A stretch of 33,665 nt of DNA from Alistipes sp. Its GTDB lineage: Bacteria; Bacteroidota; Bacteroidia; Bacteroidales; Rikenellaceae. Positions 7,868 through 15,736 of this stretch are shown here, piece by piece. The notes beneath the pieces are model-generated. The model saw nothing but the letters and a program-made list of their open reading frames with translations, searched no databases and was not told where the DNA came from. The position numbers and the translations under genes are program-made. The stretch is from assembly GCA_017631055.1 (NCBI GenBank), contig JAGBTZ010000039.1, positions 1 to 33,665 on the forward strand, in the 5' to 3' direction. Position 1 is the first letter of the stretch, and every line of letters begins with the position of its first letter.

Positions 7868-8653
7868 ATGATTAGCAATTTAGCATACATACACCCCGAT
7901 GCAAAGTTGGGTAACAACGTAACGGTTGAGCCGTTTGCCTACATCGCCGGCGATGTGGTTATCGGCGATGATTGTTGGATTGGTCCCGGAGCCATCATCA
8001 ACGATGGTGCCCGCATCGGCAAGGGCAACAAGATTCACACCGGCGCTTCAATAGCCTGCCTACCGCAGGATTTGAAGTTCGCAGGCGAGGTGACCACAGC
8101 CGAGATTGGCGACTACAACGACATCCGCGAGTGCGTAACCATCGCTCGAGGAACAGCCTCGAGAGGCACGACCGTAGTAGGTAGCCACAACCTGCTTATG
8201 GCCTACGTTCACGTTGCACACGATGACGTTGTCGGCAACCACTGCGTAATTGCCAACCGCGTATCGCTTGCCGGCGAGGTCGAGGTGGGTGACTGGGTGG
8301 TTATCGGTGGCCACGCAGCTGTGCACCAGTGGGTACACATCGGCGACCACGCGATGATTCAGGGCGGAACGCTTTTGGGTCAAGACGTACCGCCCTACAT
8401 CGTAGTTTCGGCAGAGGGTATGCGCTATGCCGGCATCAACAAGGTAGGTTTGAGCCGCCGAGGATTTACTCCCGAGCAGATTGGCGAGATTCACAACGCT
8501 TGCCGCATCCTGTTCCAGAGCGATTTGAACTATATGACCGCATGCGAGAAGGCTATGGAGGAGTTACCCCAATCGCCCGAGAGGGATTACCTCGTAGAGT
8601 TTATCCGCTCATCGAAGCGTGGAGTAATCAAGCCTTACCAGAGTCGCAGATAG
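7868..8653 (+). CDS. lpxA: Acyl-[ACP]--UDP-N-acetylglucosamine O-acyltransferase
   Basis: This 261-residue cytoplasmic enzyme attaches a 3-hydroxyacyl chain from ACP to UDP-GlcNAc, the first step of lipid A synthesis. Residues about 2-185 show the hexapeptide repeats of a left-handed beta helix. The AHD motif gives His118, equivalent to the catalytic His125 of E. coli LpxA; the tail (about 190-261) is the helical C-terminal domain with the SRRGFTPEQI start. Its length matches the family. It sits 24 bp after lpxC-fabZ in the same operon. A stem-loop at 8675-8718 follows. Confidence 0.97.
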   Translation: MISNLAYIHPDAKLGNNVTVEPFAYIAGDVVIGDDCWIGPGAIINDGARIGKGNKIHTGASIACLPQDLKFAGEVTTAEIGDYNDIRECVTIARGTASRGTTVVGSHNLLMAYVHVAHDDVVGNHCVIANRVSLAGEVEVGDWVVIGGHAAVHQWVHIGDHAMIQGGTLLGQDVPPYIVVSAEGMRYAGINKVGLSRRGFTPEQIGEIHNACRILFQSDLNYMTACEKAMEELPQSPERDYLVEFIRSSKRGVIKPYQSRR

Positions 8654-8674
8654 GATTCTCTTGGAGATAAAACC

Positions 8675-8718
8675 TGGTGGCACATTCGCAGAGTTCACAC
8701 TACTGCCATGTGCCACCA
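8675..8718 (+). terminator. Stem-loop between lpxA and the nitroreductase gene (possible terminator or attenuator)
   Basis: An 11-bp perfect stem (8675-8685 with 8708-8718) is extended inward by 4 bp (8688-8691 with 8703-8706). It is followed by an A/T-rich but not T-only run, so termination may be partial. It ends 16 bp before the next start codon. Confidence 0.5.
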
Positions 8719-8733
8719 CCTATATAATATATA

Positions 8734-9375
8734 ATGGCAGACGATTATATCGGCAAGAAGATGGAGGAGTATATGGCCCGCAAAGCGGCCGGGACTCCCT
8801 CGCACAAACCACAGGCAACACTCTCTCGACTGTTGCTCAAAAACCGCAGCCATCGCGGATATGACTCCACGTTCAAGGTACGCGAAGACCAGTTGCGCAA
8901 AATCATCGAGGTCAACACTCGCATACCCTCGGCCCGCAATGCACAGGTGTTGCGATTCCGCCCCGTAACCGCAGAAGAGGCTCATAAGGTCTTACCCCAC
9001 ATCCGTTTAGGCGGAGCATTGCCCGAGTTGCACCTCCCGACCGAGGGGAGTGAGCCGAATGCCTTTATCGTCATCTGCTCGACCGTAGCGGAGGATAAGT
9101 GGGTTGATATAGACCTTGGCATCTCGGCACAGAGTATGTTGTTGCAGGCTGTCGAGATTGGGCTGAACGGCATCTGCATCGGAGCATTCGACAAGGCTAA
9201 GGTTGCCCAGGCTCTCGGTTTAGAGTTAGAGCCACTGCTGATACTCGCCATCGGGCGAGGCAGCGACCGCATCTCTCTGACCGAAATCGGAGAGGGCGAC
9301 AACCACTCTTACTATCGCCAAAACGGCATCCACTACGTTCCGAAGGTGCGTATCGAGGAGCTAATTTTGGGCTAA
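8734..9375 (+). CDS. Nitroreductase-family FMN oxidoreductase
   Basis: This 213-residue protein has the nitroreductase fold. Residues 38-43 (RSHRGY) match the N-terminal FMN-phosphate-binding motif, the stretch around IPSARNAQVLRF fits the SxxNxQ-type flavin-contacting motif, and GLNGICIGAFD matches the conserved glycine-rich region. Family members use NAD(P)H to reduce nitro compounds, quinones or flavins; the substrate is not predictable here. The first 25 residues are an extra helical extension. It is 80 bp after lpxA, with a hairpin between them, so co-transcription is possible but not certain. Confidence 0.9.
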   Translation: MADDYIGKKMEEYMARKAAGTPSHKPQATLSRLLLKNRSHRGYDSTFKVREDQLRKIIEVNTRIPSARNAQVLRFRPVTAEEAHKVLPHIRLGGALPELHLPTEGSEPNAFIVICSTVAEDKWVDIDLGISAQSMLLQAVEIGLNGICIGAFDKAKVAQALGLELEPLLILAIGRGSDRISLTEIGEGDNHSYYRQNGIHYVPKVRIEELILG

Positions 9376-9405
9376 GGGCAGTGATTTCTAACGAAAAAGA
9401 TAAAA

Positions 9406-9429
9406 AATCACACCGAAAAGGTTGTGATT
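9406..9429 (+). terminator. Hairpin overlapping the rpmI promoter (possible terminator)
   Basis: A 7-bp stem AATCACA/TGTGATT (9406-9412 with 9423-9429) continues inward as CC/GG around a GAAAA loop with one bulge. An alternative stem, GTGATTT (9381-9387) with AAATCAC (9405-9411), competes for the same bases. The 3' arm contains the -33 element of the rpmI promoter. Confidence 0.4.
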
Positions 9430-9450
9430 CGCAATTATTTTGTATCTTTG
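9422..9450 (+). promoter_or_regulatory. Promoter of rpmI-rplT
   Basis: The consensus -7 box TATCTTTG is at 9443-9450 and a -33 TTG at 9422-9424, 18 bp apart. The rpmI ATG is 38 bp beyond the -7 box. Confidence 0.75.
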
Positions 9451-9487
9451 CCCGACTATTGTTTAACTAATTTAACTTTTACTCAAA

Positions 9488-9682
9488 ATGCCAAAAATGA
9501 AAACTAATGCCGCTGCAAAGAAGCGTTTTACTTTCACCGGCACAGGTAAGATCAAGCGTAAGCACGCTTATCACAGTCACATCCTGACCAAAAAGTCGAC
9601 TAAGCAGAAGCGTAATCTGTGCTACTCGAGCACCGTTGCTCCCGCAGATGAGGCTAAAATCAAGAACCTGTTGGTTAAATAA
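9488..9682 (+). CDS. rpmI: 50S ribosomal protein L35
   Basis: The 64-residue, strongly basic protein has the L35 signature [14 protein letters not shown] and the core [20 protein letters not shown]. Its length matches the family. It has its own promoter 38 bp upstream and is followed by rplT after 104 bp. In many bacteria infC precedes rpmI; here a nitroreductase gene does, so the thrS-infC-rpmI-rplT order is not kept in this window. Confidence 0.97.
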   Translation: MPKMKTNAAAKKRFTFTGTGKIKRKHAYHSHILTKKSTKQKRNLCYSSTVAPADEAKIKNLLVK

Positions 9683-9770
9683 TTAACCCTCTTAGGCTCA
9701 CAATTTTTTATTAACCAAAAGAGTAACATAGCCCCAAAGAGTGGGAGAGAAGCCCGCCGCTATCAACTCT
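9671..9770 (+). promoter_or_regulatory. Structured rpmI-rplT intergenic leader (possible L20 control site)
   Basis: GGTTAA at 9673-9678 can pair either with TTAACC at 9683-9688 or, as an 8-bp helix from 9671, with TTAACCAA at 9711-9718. CTCTT (9689-9693) can pair with AAGAG (9719-9723), crossing the second helix as a pseudoknot would. AGAGT (9738-9742) pairs with ACTCT (9766-9770) just before the rplT start. L20 represses its operon by binding structured mRNA in E. coli and Bacillus; such a role here is inference. Confidence 0.35.
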
Positions 9771-9786
9771 GTAAAACTTTTTAATT

Positions 9787-10131
9787 ATGCCACGTTCAGT
9801 CAATGCTGTTGCGTCACGCGCAAGAAGAAAGAAAGTTTTGAAACTTGCCAAGGGTAACTTTGGTTCAAGGGGAAACGTATGGACCGTTGCTAAAAATACG
9901 GTCGAGAAGGGTCTGCAGTATGCATACGCACACCGCCGCCTTAAGAAGAGAACATTCCGTTCGTTGTGGATCACCCGTATCAATGCGGCTGTCCGCGCAC
10001 AGGGAATGACCTATTCGGAGTTCATCGGTAAAATCAACGCCAAGGGTATCGCTCTGAACCGTAAGGTTCTCGCTGACCTTGCGATGAACGAGCCGAAGGC
10101 ATTCGAGGCAATTGTTAAAGCAGTTAAATAG
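9787..10131 (+). CDS. rplT: 50S ribosomal protein L20
   Basis: The 114-residue basic protein starts [16 protein letters not shown] and has the L20 core ([12 protein letters not shown], then [21 protein letters not shown]). Its length matches the family. L20 binds 23S rRNA early in 50S assembly and is an autogenous repressor in other bacteria. It is co-transcribed with rpmI, separated by a structured 104-bp spacer, and ends at a hairpin terminator. Confidence 0.97.
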   Translation: MPRSVNAVASRARRKKVLKLAKGNFGSRGNVWTVAKNTVEKGLQYAYAHRRLKKRTFRSLWITRINAAVRAQGMTYSEFIGKINAKGIALNRKVLADLAMNEPKAFEAIVKAVK

Positions 10132-10154
10132 TTGATTCCGCTCATGGAATCAGA

Positions 10155-10189
10155 AGAGGGTGTCCTTCAAGGGACACCCTCTGTTGTTG
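10155..10189 (+). terminator. Terminator after rplT
   Basis: An 11-bp perfect stem (10155-10165 with 10172-10182) with a 6-base loop, followed by a T/G-rich run. Confidence 0.8.
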
Positions 10190-10253
10190 TATTGGGAGGA
10201 GTGGGTAACTGGGGAAACCGGGGAAACCGAGGTGACTAACAACCTAAACTCCC

Positions 10254-10280
10254 CTCTTTACTCTTTACTCTTTACTCTTT
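10254..10280. repeat. Heptamer tandem repeat (CTCTTTA)
   Basis: Three full copies plus six bases of a fourth copy of CTCTTTA, ending one base before the stop codon of the minus-strand antiporter gene. A shorter near-tandem of GGGGAAACC lies at 10211-10229. Confidence 0.85.
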
Positions 10281-10281
10281 G

Positions 10282-11235
10282 CTATCTTACCAGCAAAAAG
10301 CCCAAATAGCACGCCACGATACACACTGCACAGAGCGAGCGCACCACCCAACCACGACACTTAAGTAGCGGAAGTGTAAAGAGTGTAGCCACAGCGCCAA
10401 AGAAGAGCAACTTCACGACATTGAAATCGGCATAATCGTAGACATCGCCCCGACTAAAGAGATCGGCCGTACACAACACCAAGAAGTTGAACAGATTGCT
10501 GCCCACGATATTTCCAACGGCTATATCATAGTTGCGTATGCGCACAAGGGCGATGGTCGATGCCACCTCGGGCAGCGAGGTTGCCACCCCGAGGAATATC
10601 GCTCCGGCAAGGCCGACTCCGAGGTTATACTTGGTAGCGATATCATCGGTAATGTAGGTCAGCACAACGCTCGCTACGACAATAACCACCGCCGTCAGCA
10701 CAAATCGGGTCACAATCTGGCGCAAGGTGAGAGTTACAGGCTCCTCATCTTCGCACGAAGAGCCCTCGCAGCTCTCGCTCGCAAGATGACGTACAGCCAA
10801 GGCGTAGATACCTACAAAGATGAATGTTATCACATTGATTGTCGCAAATTCCACATCGAGGATACCAAAATAATTGAGTATCATAACTCCATAAATCAGT
10901 ATCATATAGAGCGACACGATGATATTACCCCTACCGATTTGGGCAGTGCGGAACGAACGCATAGCCAACAAAACCAACACCGACAACATAGCGATATTGA
11001 AGAGGTCGCTACCGAGGATATTACCAATACAGAGAGCCGGTTTGTCAAGAAAGAGTGTTGCCGAAAGACTCGTAAAGAATTCGGGCAACGAGGTCACTGC
11101 CGACAACAAAACACCCCCGAGAAAGGCTCCCGAGAGGCGTGTTGTACGATCAAGCAGGTCGATATAGTGCGAGGCCTTGATTGCGGCAAAGACCACAATC
11201 GATGCCACAATAATATATTCAAGCAGAAGAATCAT
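10282..11235 (-). CDS. Ca2+/Na+ antiporter, CaCA family (YrbG-like)
   Basis: This 317-residue inner-membrane protein has about ten hydrophobic segments in two homologous halves. Each half carries the alpha-repeat motif: SAVTSLPEFFTSLSA followed by GNILGSDLFNI (about 45-81), and GVATSLPEVAST followed by GNIVGSNLFNFLVL in the second half. The Glu of each SLPE motif binds Ca2+ in this family. An acidic cytosolic loop (CEGSSCEDEE) separates the halves. Exchange of Ca2+ for Na+ or H+ is inferred from the family. It lies 21 bp after the MazG-like gene on the same strand, so the two are probably one operon. The 3' end abuts a heptamer array. Confidence 0.92.
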   Translation of the reverse strand: MILLLEYIIVASIVVFAAIKASHYIDLLDRTTRLSGAFLGGVLLSAVTSLPEFFTSLSATLFLDKPALCIGNILGSDLFNIAMLSVLVLLAMRSFRTAQIGRGNIIVSLYMILIYGVMILNYFGILDVEFATINVITFIFVGIYALAVRHLASESCEGSSCEDEEPVTLTLRQIVTRFVLTAVVIVVASVVLTYITDDIATKYNLGVGLAGAIFLGVATSLPEVASTIALVRIRNYDIAVGNIVGSNLFNFLVLCTADLFSRGDVYDYADFNVVKLLFFGAVATLFTLPLLKCRGWVVRSLCAVCIVACYLGFLLVR

Positions 11236-11256
11236 TTACTAACCTGTCGTTTCGAA

Positions 11257-11658
11257 CTATTTATTGGTCTTGGCAGCGATAACGCTGTCGATGTAGGCAC
11301 GAATCTTAGGTGCAGGATCCTCCCAGCCCTCGGGTTTGATAACCTTGCCATCCTTGGGGTTGTAGTGGGGCTTGCCATCGGGCCAAAGCTTCGCCATATT
11401 AGCCTTCTGAACGATATCGAACAACTCGTCTGCCTCCAATCCCATCTCGACCAACGTACCCAAAGCGAAGTACATCAAGTCTATCATCGCATCCGCCTGC
11501 TCATAAATCGAGTCGGCAATCAGGAACTCGGCAACCTCCTCGTTCATCCACTTTCCACGGCTCAAAGCTCGCTTGCGGTCAATCATTCGTGGCTCCTGGG
11601 CTACGGGATGACCAAATTTCTCGTGAAACTCACGAACATCATTCCACTCTTTTTTCAT
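11257..11658 (-). CDS. MazG-like / phosphoribosyl-ATP pyrophosphohydrolase-type protein
   Basis: From the ATG at 11658 the protein has 133 residues. A longer frame starting at TTG 11685 is possible, but that codon lies inside the -7 box of the promoter, so the ATG is preferred. The all-alpha NTP pyrophosphatase pattern is present: NEEVAEF, then EQADAMIDLMYF, giving the E-E-x2-E and E-x2-D metal ligands. Such enzymes split NTPs or related nucleotides to the monophosphate and pyrophosphate, often for nucleotide-pool cleaning. The C-terminal tail (LWPDGKPHYNPKDGKVIKPEGW) resembles that of HisE/Cof-associated relatives. The substrate is unknown. The CaCA antiporter gene follows after 21 bp. Confidence 0.85.
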   Translation of the reverse strand: MKKEWNDVREFHEKFGHPVAQEPRMIDRKRALSRGKWMNEEVAEFLIADSIYEQADAMIDLMYFALGTLVEMGLEADELFDIVQKANMAKLWPDGKPHYNPKDGKVIKPEGWEDPAPKIRAYIDSVIAAKTNK

Positions 11659-11682
11659 ACTCTCTACGGTGTTAAAGATTTG

Positions 11683-11690
11683 CAAAGATA
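11683..11690 (-). promoter_or_regulatory. -7 box for the MazG-like / antiporter operon
   Basis: The minus strand reads TATCTTTG, an exact TAnnTTTG box, 24 bp before the ATG at 11658. It overlaps a possible TTG start codon at 11685 and so excludes it. Confidence 0.65.
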
Positions 11691-11734
11691 CTCTTTTTCG
11701 ACAAGATATGTCGACTTTTTTCGATATAAAGTGT

Positions 11735-11742
11735 TATATTTG
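11735..11742 (+). promoter_or_regulatory. -7 box for the GH36 gene
   Basis: TATATTTG fits TAnnTTTG and lies 30 bp before the ATG at 11773. It is divergent from the minus-strand box at 11683-11690. Confidence 0.6.
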
Positions 11743-11772
11743 TCAAAAATAATAAACACAACAGTTTGTAAT

Positions 11773-13998
11773 ATGAAAAAACTTCTACTGCTGGCAATCT
11801 CATTGCTGACGGCAATCGGCTCTTATGCCGAGAATTACACCATCTCGACCCCGAACAACACACTGATTATCGAGGCAACCAAGGGTAAAGCCGCAAAATT
11901 CCGCTACTACGGCACAACCGCCTCGCTCGAGGAGGCAAAGGCGTTGGGCAAGGCTATGCGATACGATGCATTTCACGCCTTTGGTCACCATGCCGAACTT
12001 CCATACGCAGCGTTGGTGAAGTTCCCCGATGGCGACAACGCAATGGACCTGGTTGTCGATGGTGTCGAGCAGAGCAAAGAGGGTCATATTACAACTCTCT
12101 GCATCACACTCAAAGACACGCTGCATCCGTTCCGTCTGCAGTTGTGCTATGCTGCATACGATGATTGCGATGTGATAAAGTTCTCGACCAAATATATCAA
12201 CGATGGCAAAAAGCCTGTCGTTCTGCAGAGATATATGTCGGCATCGTTGCCCGTACTCTCGAAAGATTGTTCGTTACTGTCGCTCCATGGCGAGAATAAG
12301 AACGAGTGCAACGAGATAGTCGAGCCTCTCGGCTTCGGCACCAAGATTCTCTCATCACAGGAGGGTAATCGCACTGCATTCCCCACCCACTCTTCGTTTA
12401 TGCTCTCGCTCGAGGGTGGCATGCACGAGAACTCGGGAAATGTCATTGCCGGCACTCTCGCCTGGATTGGCAACTTCACTATCGAATTTGTCAATGCCGC
12501 ACTCCCCCAACGTCCCACGGTGATTATGGCGGGAATAAACCCCTCGGCAAGCGACTACACACTCGATGGTGGCTCTTCGCTCAAGACCCCCGAACTGATA
12601 CTTTCGTACAGCAACAAGGGCAAGGGTCAGGCATCACGCACGCTCCACTACTGGGCTCGTCATCATCACGTTCTTGACGGCACCAAACTGCGCGAGGTGT
12701 TGCTCAACTCGTGGGAGGGTGTCCGCTTCGACACCACACAGGCAAATATGGAGTCGATGGCGACCGATATCGCTGCACTCGGTGGCGAGATGTTCGTGAT
12801 GGATGACGGTTGGTTTGGCGACAAGTATCCGCGCGATAACGACAAGACCTCGTTGGGCGACTGGGTTGTATGCCGCAAGAAGTTGCCCGAGGGTATCGGT
12901 GCACTCGTTAAAATGGTACACAGCAAGGGAATCAAGTTCGGTATCTGGATTGAGCCCGAGATGGTCAACACCAAGAGCGAACTCTACGAGAAGCACCCCG
13001 AATGGGTACTGCGCCACCCCGCAATCGAGCCGCAGACAGGTCGTGGCGGAAGTCAGCTATTGCTCGATATGACCAATCCCAAGGTGCAGGATTTCGTATT
13101 CGGAGTTGTCGACAAACTCATGACCGAGCACCCCGATATCGACTACATCAAGTGGGATAATAATATGTCGATGTTGGATGCATCTTCGCAGTATCTGCCC
13201 ATGAGCCGCCAATCAAACCTCTCGGTAGATTTCAACCTTGCGACAATCGCAACACTTGAGCGTATTCGCGCAGCACATCCGAAGGTTATCATCCAGCTCT
13301 GCGCATCGGGCGGTACACGCCTTAATTATGGCTTTATGCCCTACTTCCAGGAGGTCTGGACCAGCGATATGACCGACCCGTTGCACCGATTGAAGATGCA
13401 GTGGGGTGCGTTGGACTTCTACCCCTCGAATATCTTGGCAGCACACGTCTGCTCACACAACAACAAGTATACTCAACGCCACACTCCGCTGAAGTTCCGC
13501 TTCGATGTGGCCTCGATGTGTCGTTTGGGTGTCGAGATGGTGCCGGCAACCTTTACCCCTGCCGAGCGTGAGTATGCCAAGCGTGCCATTGCCGAGTACA
13601 AGCAGATTCGCCCTATTGTCCAGCAGGGCGACCTCTACAAACTCATCTCGCCACTCGAGGGCTCACGCGAGTATGCTGCGCTGAACTATGTCAATAGCGA
13701 CAAATCGAAGGCTGTGGTTATGATTTACCGACTGCTCTACACCTTCGGTATGCCCCACCGCATCGTACAGTTGCAGGGACTCGACCCCGAGCGCAACTAC
13801 CGCATACGCGAAGTTGCATCCGAGTTCGAGAACGAGAAGCTCGCCATCGAGGGTAAGGTCATAAGTGGCCGTCTGTTGATGGAAGAGGGAGTTGTAATCC
13901 CCGAACTTACCCAGCGCTACAAGGGCAACCACCCTATCAACGAGTTGCGCGAGAGCAACGACTACCGCAGCGTAATACTCGAGTTGGTGGCCGAATAG
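11773..13998 (+). CDS. Secreted alpha-galactosidase, glycoside hydrolase family 36
   Basis: The protein has 741 residues from the ATG at 11773. The frame stays open about 990 bp upstream, antisense to two genes, but the signal peptide (residues 1-19, cut after SYA) and a -7 box at 11735 fix this start. A beta-sandwich domain (about 20-310) precedes a TIM barrel (about 320-640) and a beta C-terminal domain. The GH36 motifs are MDDGWFG, the nucleophile Asp462 in KWDNN, a CASGG stretch, and the likely acid/base Asp532 in WTSDMTD. The enzyme would release terminal alpha-galactose from raffinose-type or host glycans in the periplasm; alpha-N-acetylgalactosaminidase activity cannot be excluded. No SusC/D pair is in the window. 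engB follows after 34 bp. Confidence 0.92.
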   Translation: MKKLLLLAISLLTAIGSYAENYTISTPNNTLIIEATKGKAAKFRYYGTTASLEEAKALGKAMRYDAFHAFGHHAELPYAALVKFPDGDNAMDLVVDGVEQSKEGHITTLCITLKDTLHPFRLQLCYAAYDDCDVIKFSTKYINDGKKPVVLQRYMSASLPVLSKDCSLLSLHGENKNECNEIVEPLGFGTKILSSQEGNRTAFPTHSSFMLSLEGGMHENSGNVIAGTLAWIGNFTIEFVNAALPQRPTVIMAGINPSASDYTLDGGSSLKTPELILSYSNKGKGQASRTLHYWARHHHVLDGTKLREVLLNSWEGVRFDTTQANMESMATDIAALGGEMFVMDDGWFGDKYPRDNDKTSLGDWVVCRKKLPEGIGALVKMVHSKGIKFGIWIEPEMVNTKSELYEKHPEWVLRHPAIEPQTGRGGSQLLLDMTNPKVQDFVFGVVDKLMTEHPDIDYIKWDNNMSMLDASSQYLPMSRQSNLSVDFNLATIATLERIRAAHPKVIIQLCASGGTRLNYGFMPYFQEVWTSDMTDPLHRLKMQWGALDFYPSNILAAHVCSHNNKYTQRHTPLKFRFDVASMCRLGVEMVPATFTPAEREYAKRAIAEYKQIRPIVQQGDLYKLISPLEGSREYAALNYVNSDKSKAVVMIYRLLYTFGMPHRIVQLQGLDPERNYRIREVASEFENEKLAIEGKVISGRLLMEEGVVIPELTQRYKGNHPINELRESNDYRSVILELVAE

Positions 13999-14032
13999 TT
14001 TTCACAAGAGCAATAAGAAATCGACACATCTC

Positions 14033-14626
14033 ATGATAAAGAACGCCGTTTTCAAGTGTAGTTCCGAGCGTATCTCGCAAGTTCCGAAAGATGAGTTGCC
14101 GGATGTGGCATTCATCGGTCGCAGTAATGTGGGCAAATCCTCGCTGATAAATATGCTCACCGGACATAAGGGCTTGGCCAAGGTCTCGGGCACCCCGGGC
14201 AAGACCAAGCTAATCAACCACTTCCGAATTGACAATAGCTGGTATTTGGTCGACTTGCCGGGGTATGGTTACGCCCGCACATCGAAGAGCCTGCGAGGCG
14301 ACTTTGCCAAAATCATCACCGACTATGTTCTGCGATGCGAGAAGATGCATCTGCTCTTCGTGCTGGTCGATGTGCGACTCGAGCCTCAGAAGATAGACCT
14401 GCGCTTTATCGAGATGTTGGGCGAGAATGGCATCCCGTTCGCCATAATCTTCACCAAGTGTGACAAGTTGTCGGCTACTCAGGTAAAATACAGCATCGAA
14501 CGCTATCGCCGTGCACTTGCCGAGCAGTGGGAGGAGTTGCCCGATATGTTCGCCTCTTCGAGCAGTAACGGTCGTGGTCGTGAGGAGATTATCGATTATA
14601 TCGAAAAAAGTTTAGAAAATTGTTAA
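14033..14626 (+). CDS. engB: Ribosome-biogenesis GTPase EngB (YihA/YsxC)
   Basis: The 197-residue TrmE-Era-EngA-like GTPase has all G motifs: G1 GRSNVGKSS (29-37), G3 DLPGYG (74-79), G4 TKCDK (141-145) and a serine-rich G5 near 175. EngB acts in late 50S subunit assembly and is essential in several bacteria. Its length matches the family. It begins 34 bp after the GH36 gene with no visible promoter or terminator between them, so read-through from the GH36 promoter is likely. Confidence 0.96.
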   Translation: MIKNAVFKCSSERISQVPKDELPDVAFIGRSNVGKSSLINMLTGHKGLAKVSGTPGKTKLINHFRIDNSWYLVDLPGYGYARTSKSLRGDFAKIITDYVLRCEKMHLLFVLVDVRLEPQKIDLRFIEMLGENGIPFAIIFTKCDKLSATQVKYSIERYRRALAEQWEELPDMFASSSSNGRGREEIIDYIEKSLENC

Positions 14627-14667
14627 AAAATAGTTTGCGAGGTATCGTATTTGTCGCATATATAGTA

Positions 14668-14675
14668 TATCTTTG
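14668..14675 (+). promoter_or_regulatory. -7 box for prs
   Basis: TATCTTTG is an exact -7 consensus, 26 bp before the prs ATG. A TTTG lies upstream at 14650-14653, but only 14 bp away, so the -33 element is unclear. Confidence 0.65.
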
Positions 14676-14701
14676 CACTCAGAAAACATTATACTAAATC
14701 T

Positions 14702-15643
14702 ATGGCTATCCATAAAATCAAATTCTTTACCGGCCGAGCATCGCGCTATCTGGCCGAGAAAATCGTTGAGAGTTACGGCACAACGCTGGGAAAGTGTGAA
14801 GTTCTGCAGTTCAGTGACGGAGAGTTCCAGCCCCGTTTCGATGAGTCGATTCGTGGTTGCACGGTCTTCATCATCCAGTCGACATTCCCCCCGATGGACA
14901 ACCTGATGGAGTTGTTGATGATGATTGATGCAGCTCGCCGTGCTTCGGCATACAAGGTTATCGCAGTAATGCCCTACTTCGGTTGGGCTCGTCAGGATCG
15001 CAAGGACCGTCCCCGCGTACCTATCACCGCCAAGTTGGTGGCAAATATGCTCGTTGCAGCTGGTTGCGACCGTGTGATGACTATGGATATCCACGCTGAC
15101 CAGATTCAGGGATTCTTCGATGTTCCGGTGGATGGCCTTTACGCAAGCGGTATCTTCATCCCCTACATCAAGAAGCTCGGCATCGAGGATTTGTCGATTG
15201 CGGCTCCTGATATGGGTGGTGCGAAGCGTGCAAGCAACTACGCTAAGGCGTTGGATGCACCGATTATCATCTCGCACAAGACCCGTGCAAAGGCAAATGT
15301 CGTTGGCAGCATGACCGCCATCGGTGATGTCGAGGGTCGCAACGTGATTATCGTTGACGATATGATTGATACTGCAGGAACTATCTGTATGGCAGCCGAT
15401 ATGCTTATGGCTCGTGGTGCGAAGAGCGTTCGTGCAGCAATCACCCACCCCGTACTCTCGGGCAAGGCTTACGAGCGTATCAACGCCAGCGCATTGGAGG
15501 AGGTTATCGTAACCGACACCATTCCGCTCAACCCCAATGAGGATCTGCACAAGTTCACCGTGCTGTCGGTGGCAGACATCTTCGCTGATGTTATCGAGCG
15601 CGTACACAACTATAAAGAGATTTCGTCACTCTTCTTCAAGTAG
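14702..15643 (+). CDS. prs: Ribose-phosphate pyrophosphokinase
   Basis: The 313-residue cytosolic enzyme makes PRPP from ribose 5-phosphate and ATP, feeding purine, pyrimidine, His and NAD synthesis. The PRPP-binding loop VDDMIDTAGT is at 218-227; the N-terminal FSDGEFQPRFDESIRG, the ATP-binding FGWARQDRKDRPR region and the GAKRASNYAKAL region all match class I Prs. Its length is normal. It has its own -7 box and a terminator at 15668-15707, so it is probably a single-gene unit. Confidence 0.97.
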   Translation: MAIHKIKFFTGRASRYLAEKIVESYGTTLGKCEVLQFSDGEFQPRFDESIRGCTVFIIQSTFPPMDNLMELLMMIDAARRASAYKVIAVMPYFGWARQDRKDRPRVPITAKLVANMLVAAGCDRVMTMDIHADQIQGFFDVPVDGLYASGIFIPYIKKLGIEDLSIAAPDMGGAKRASNYAKALDAPIIISHKTRAKANVVGSMTAIGDVEGRNVIIVDDMIDTAGTICMAADMLMARGAKSVRAAITHPVLSGKAYERINASALEEVIVTDTIPLNPNEDLHKFTVLSVADIFADVIERVHNYKEISSLFFK

Positions 15644-15667
15644 CAGAGTACCAATAAAGAGCAGAAG

Positions 15668-15707
15668 CGAGGTTGTCGCAACAGTGAAGTTGGACAGCCT
15701 CGTTTTG
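15668..15707 (+). terminator. Terminator after prs
   Basis: A 10-bp stem with one G-T pair (15668-15677 with 15693-15702) followed by TTTTGTATT. Confidence 0.75.
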
Positions 15708-15736
15708 TATTAAACAACCTTTGGAAGGCACACATA

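Noticed and set aside
10786-11772. Long open frame continuing upstream of the GH36 gene
   Set aside because: It is antisense to the CaCA antiporter and MazG-like genes. The signal peptide and -7 box place the GH36 start at 11773.
14612-15607. 331-codon open frame antisense to prs
   Set aside because: It mirrors the codon pattern of prs, has no family features (His- and Cys-rich, low complexity) and no start context.
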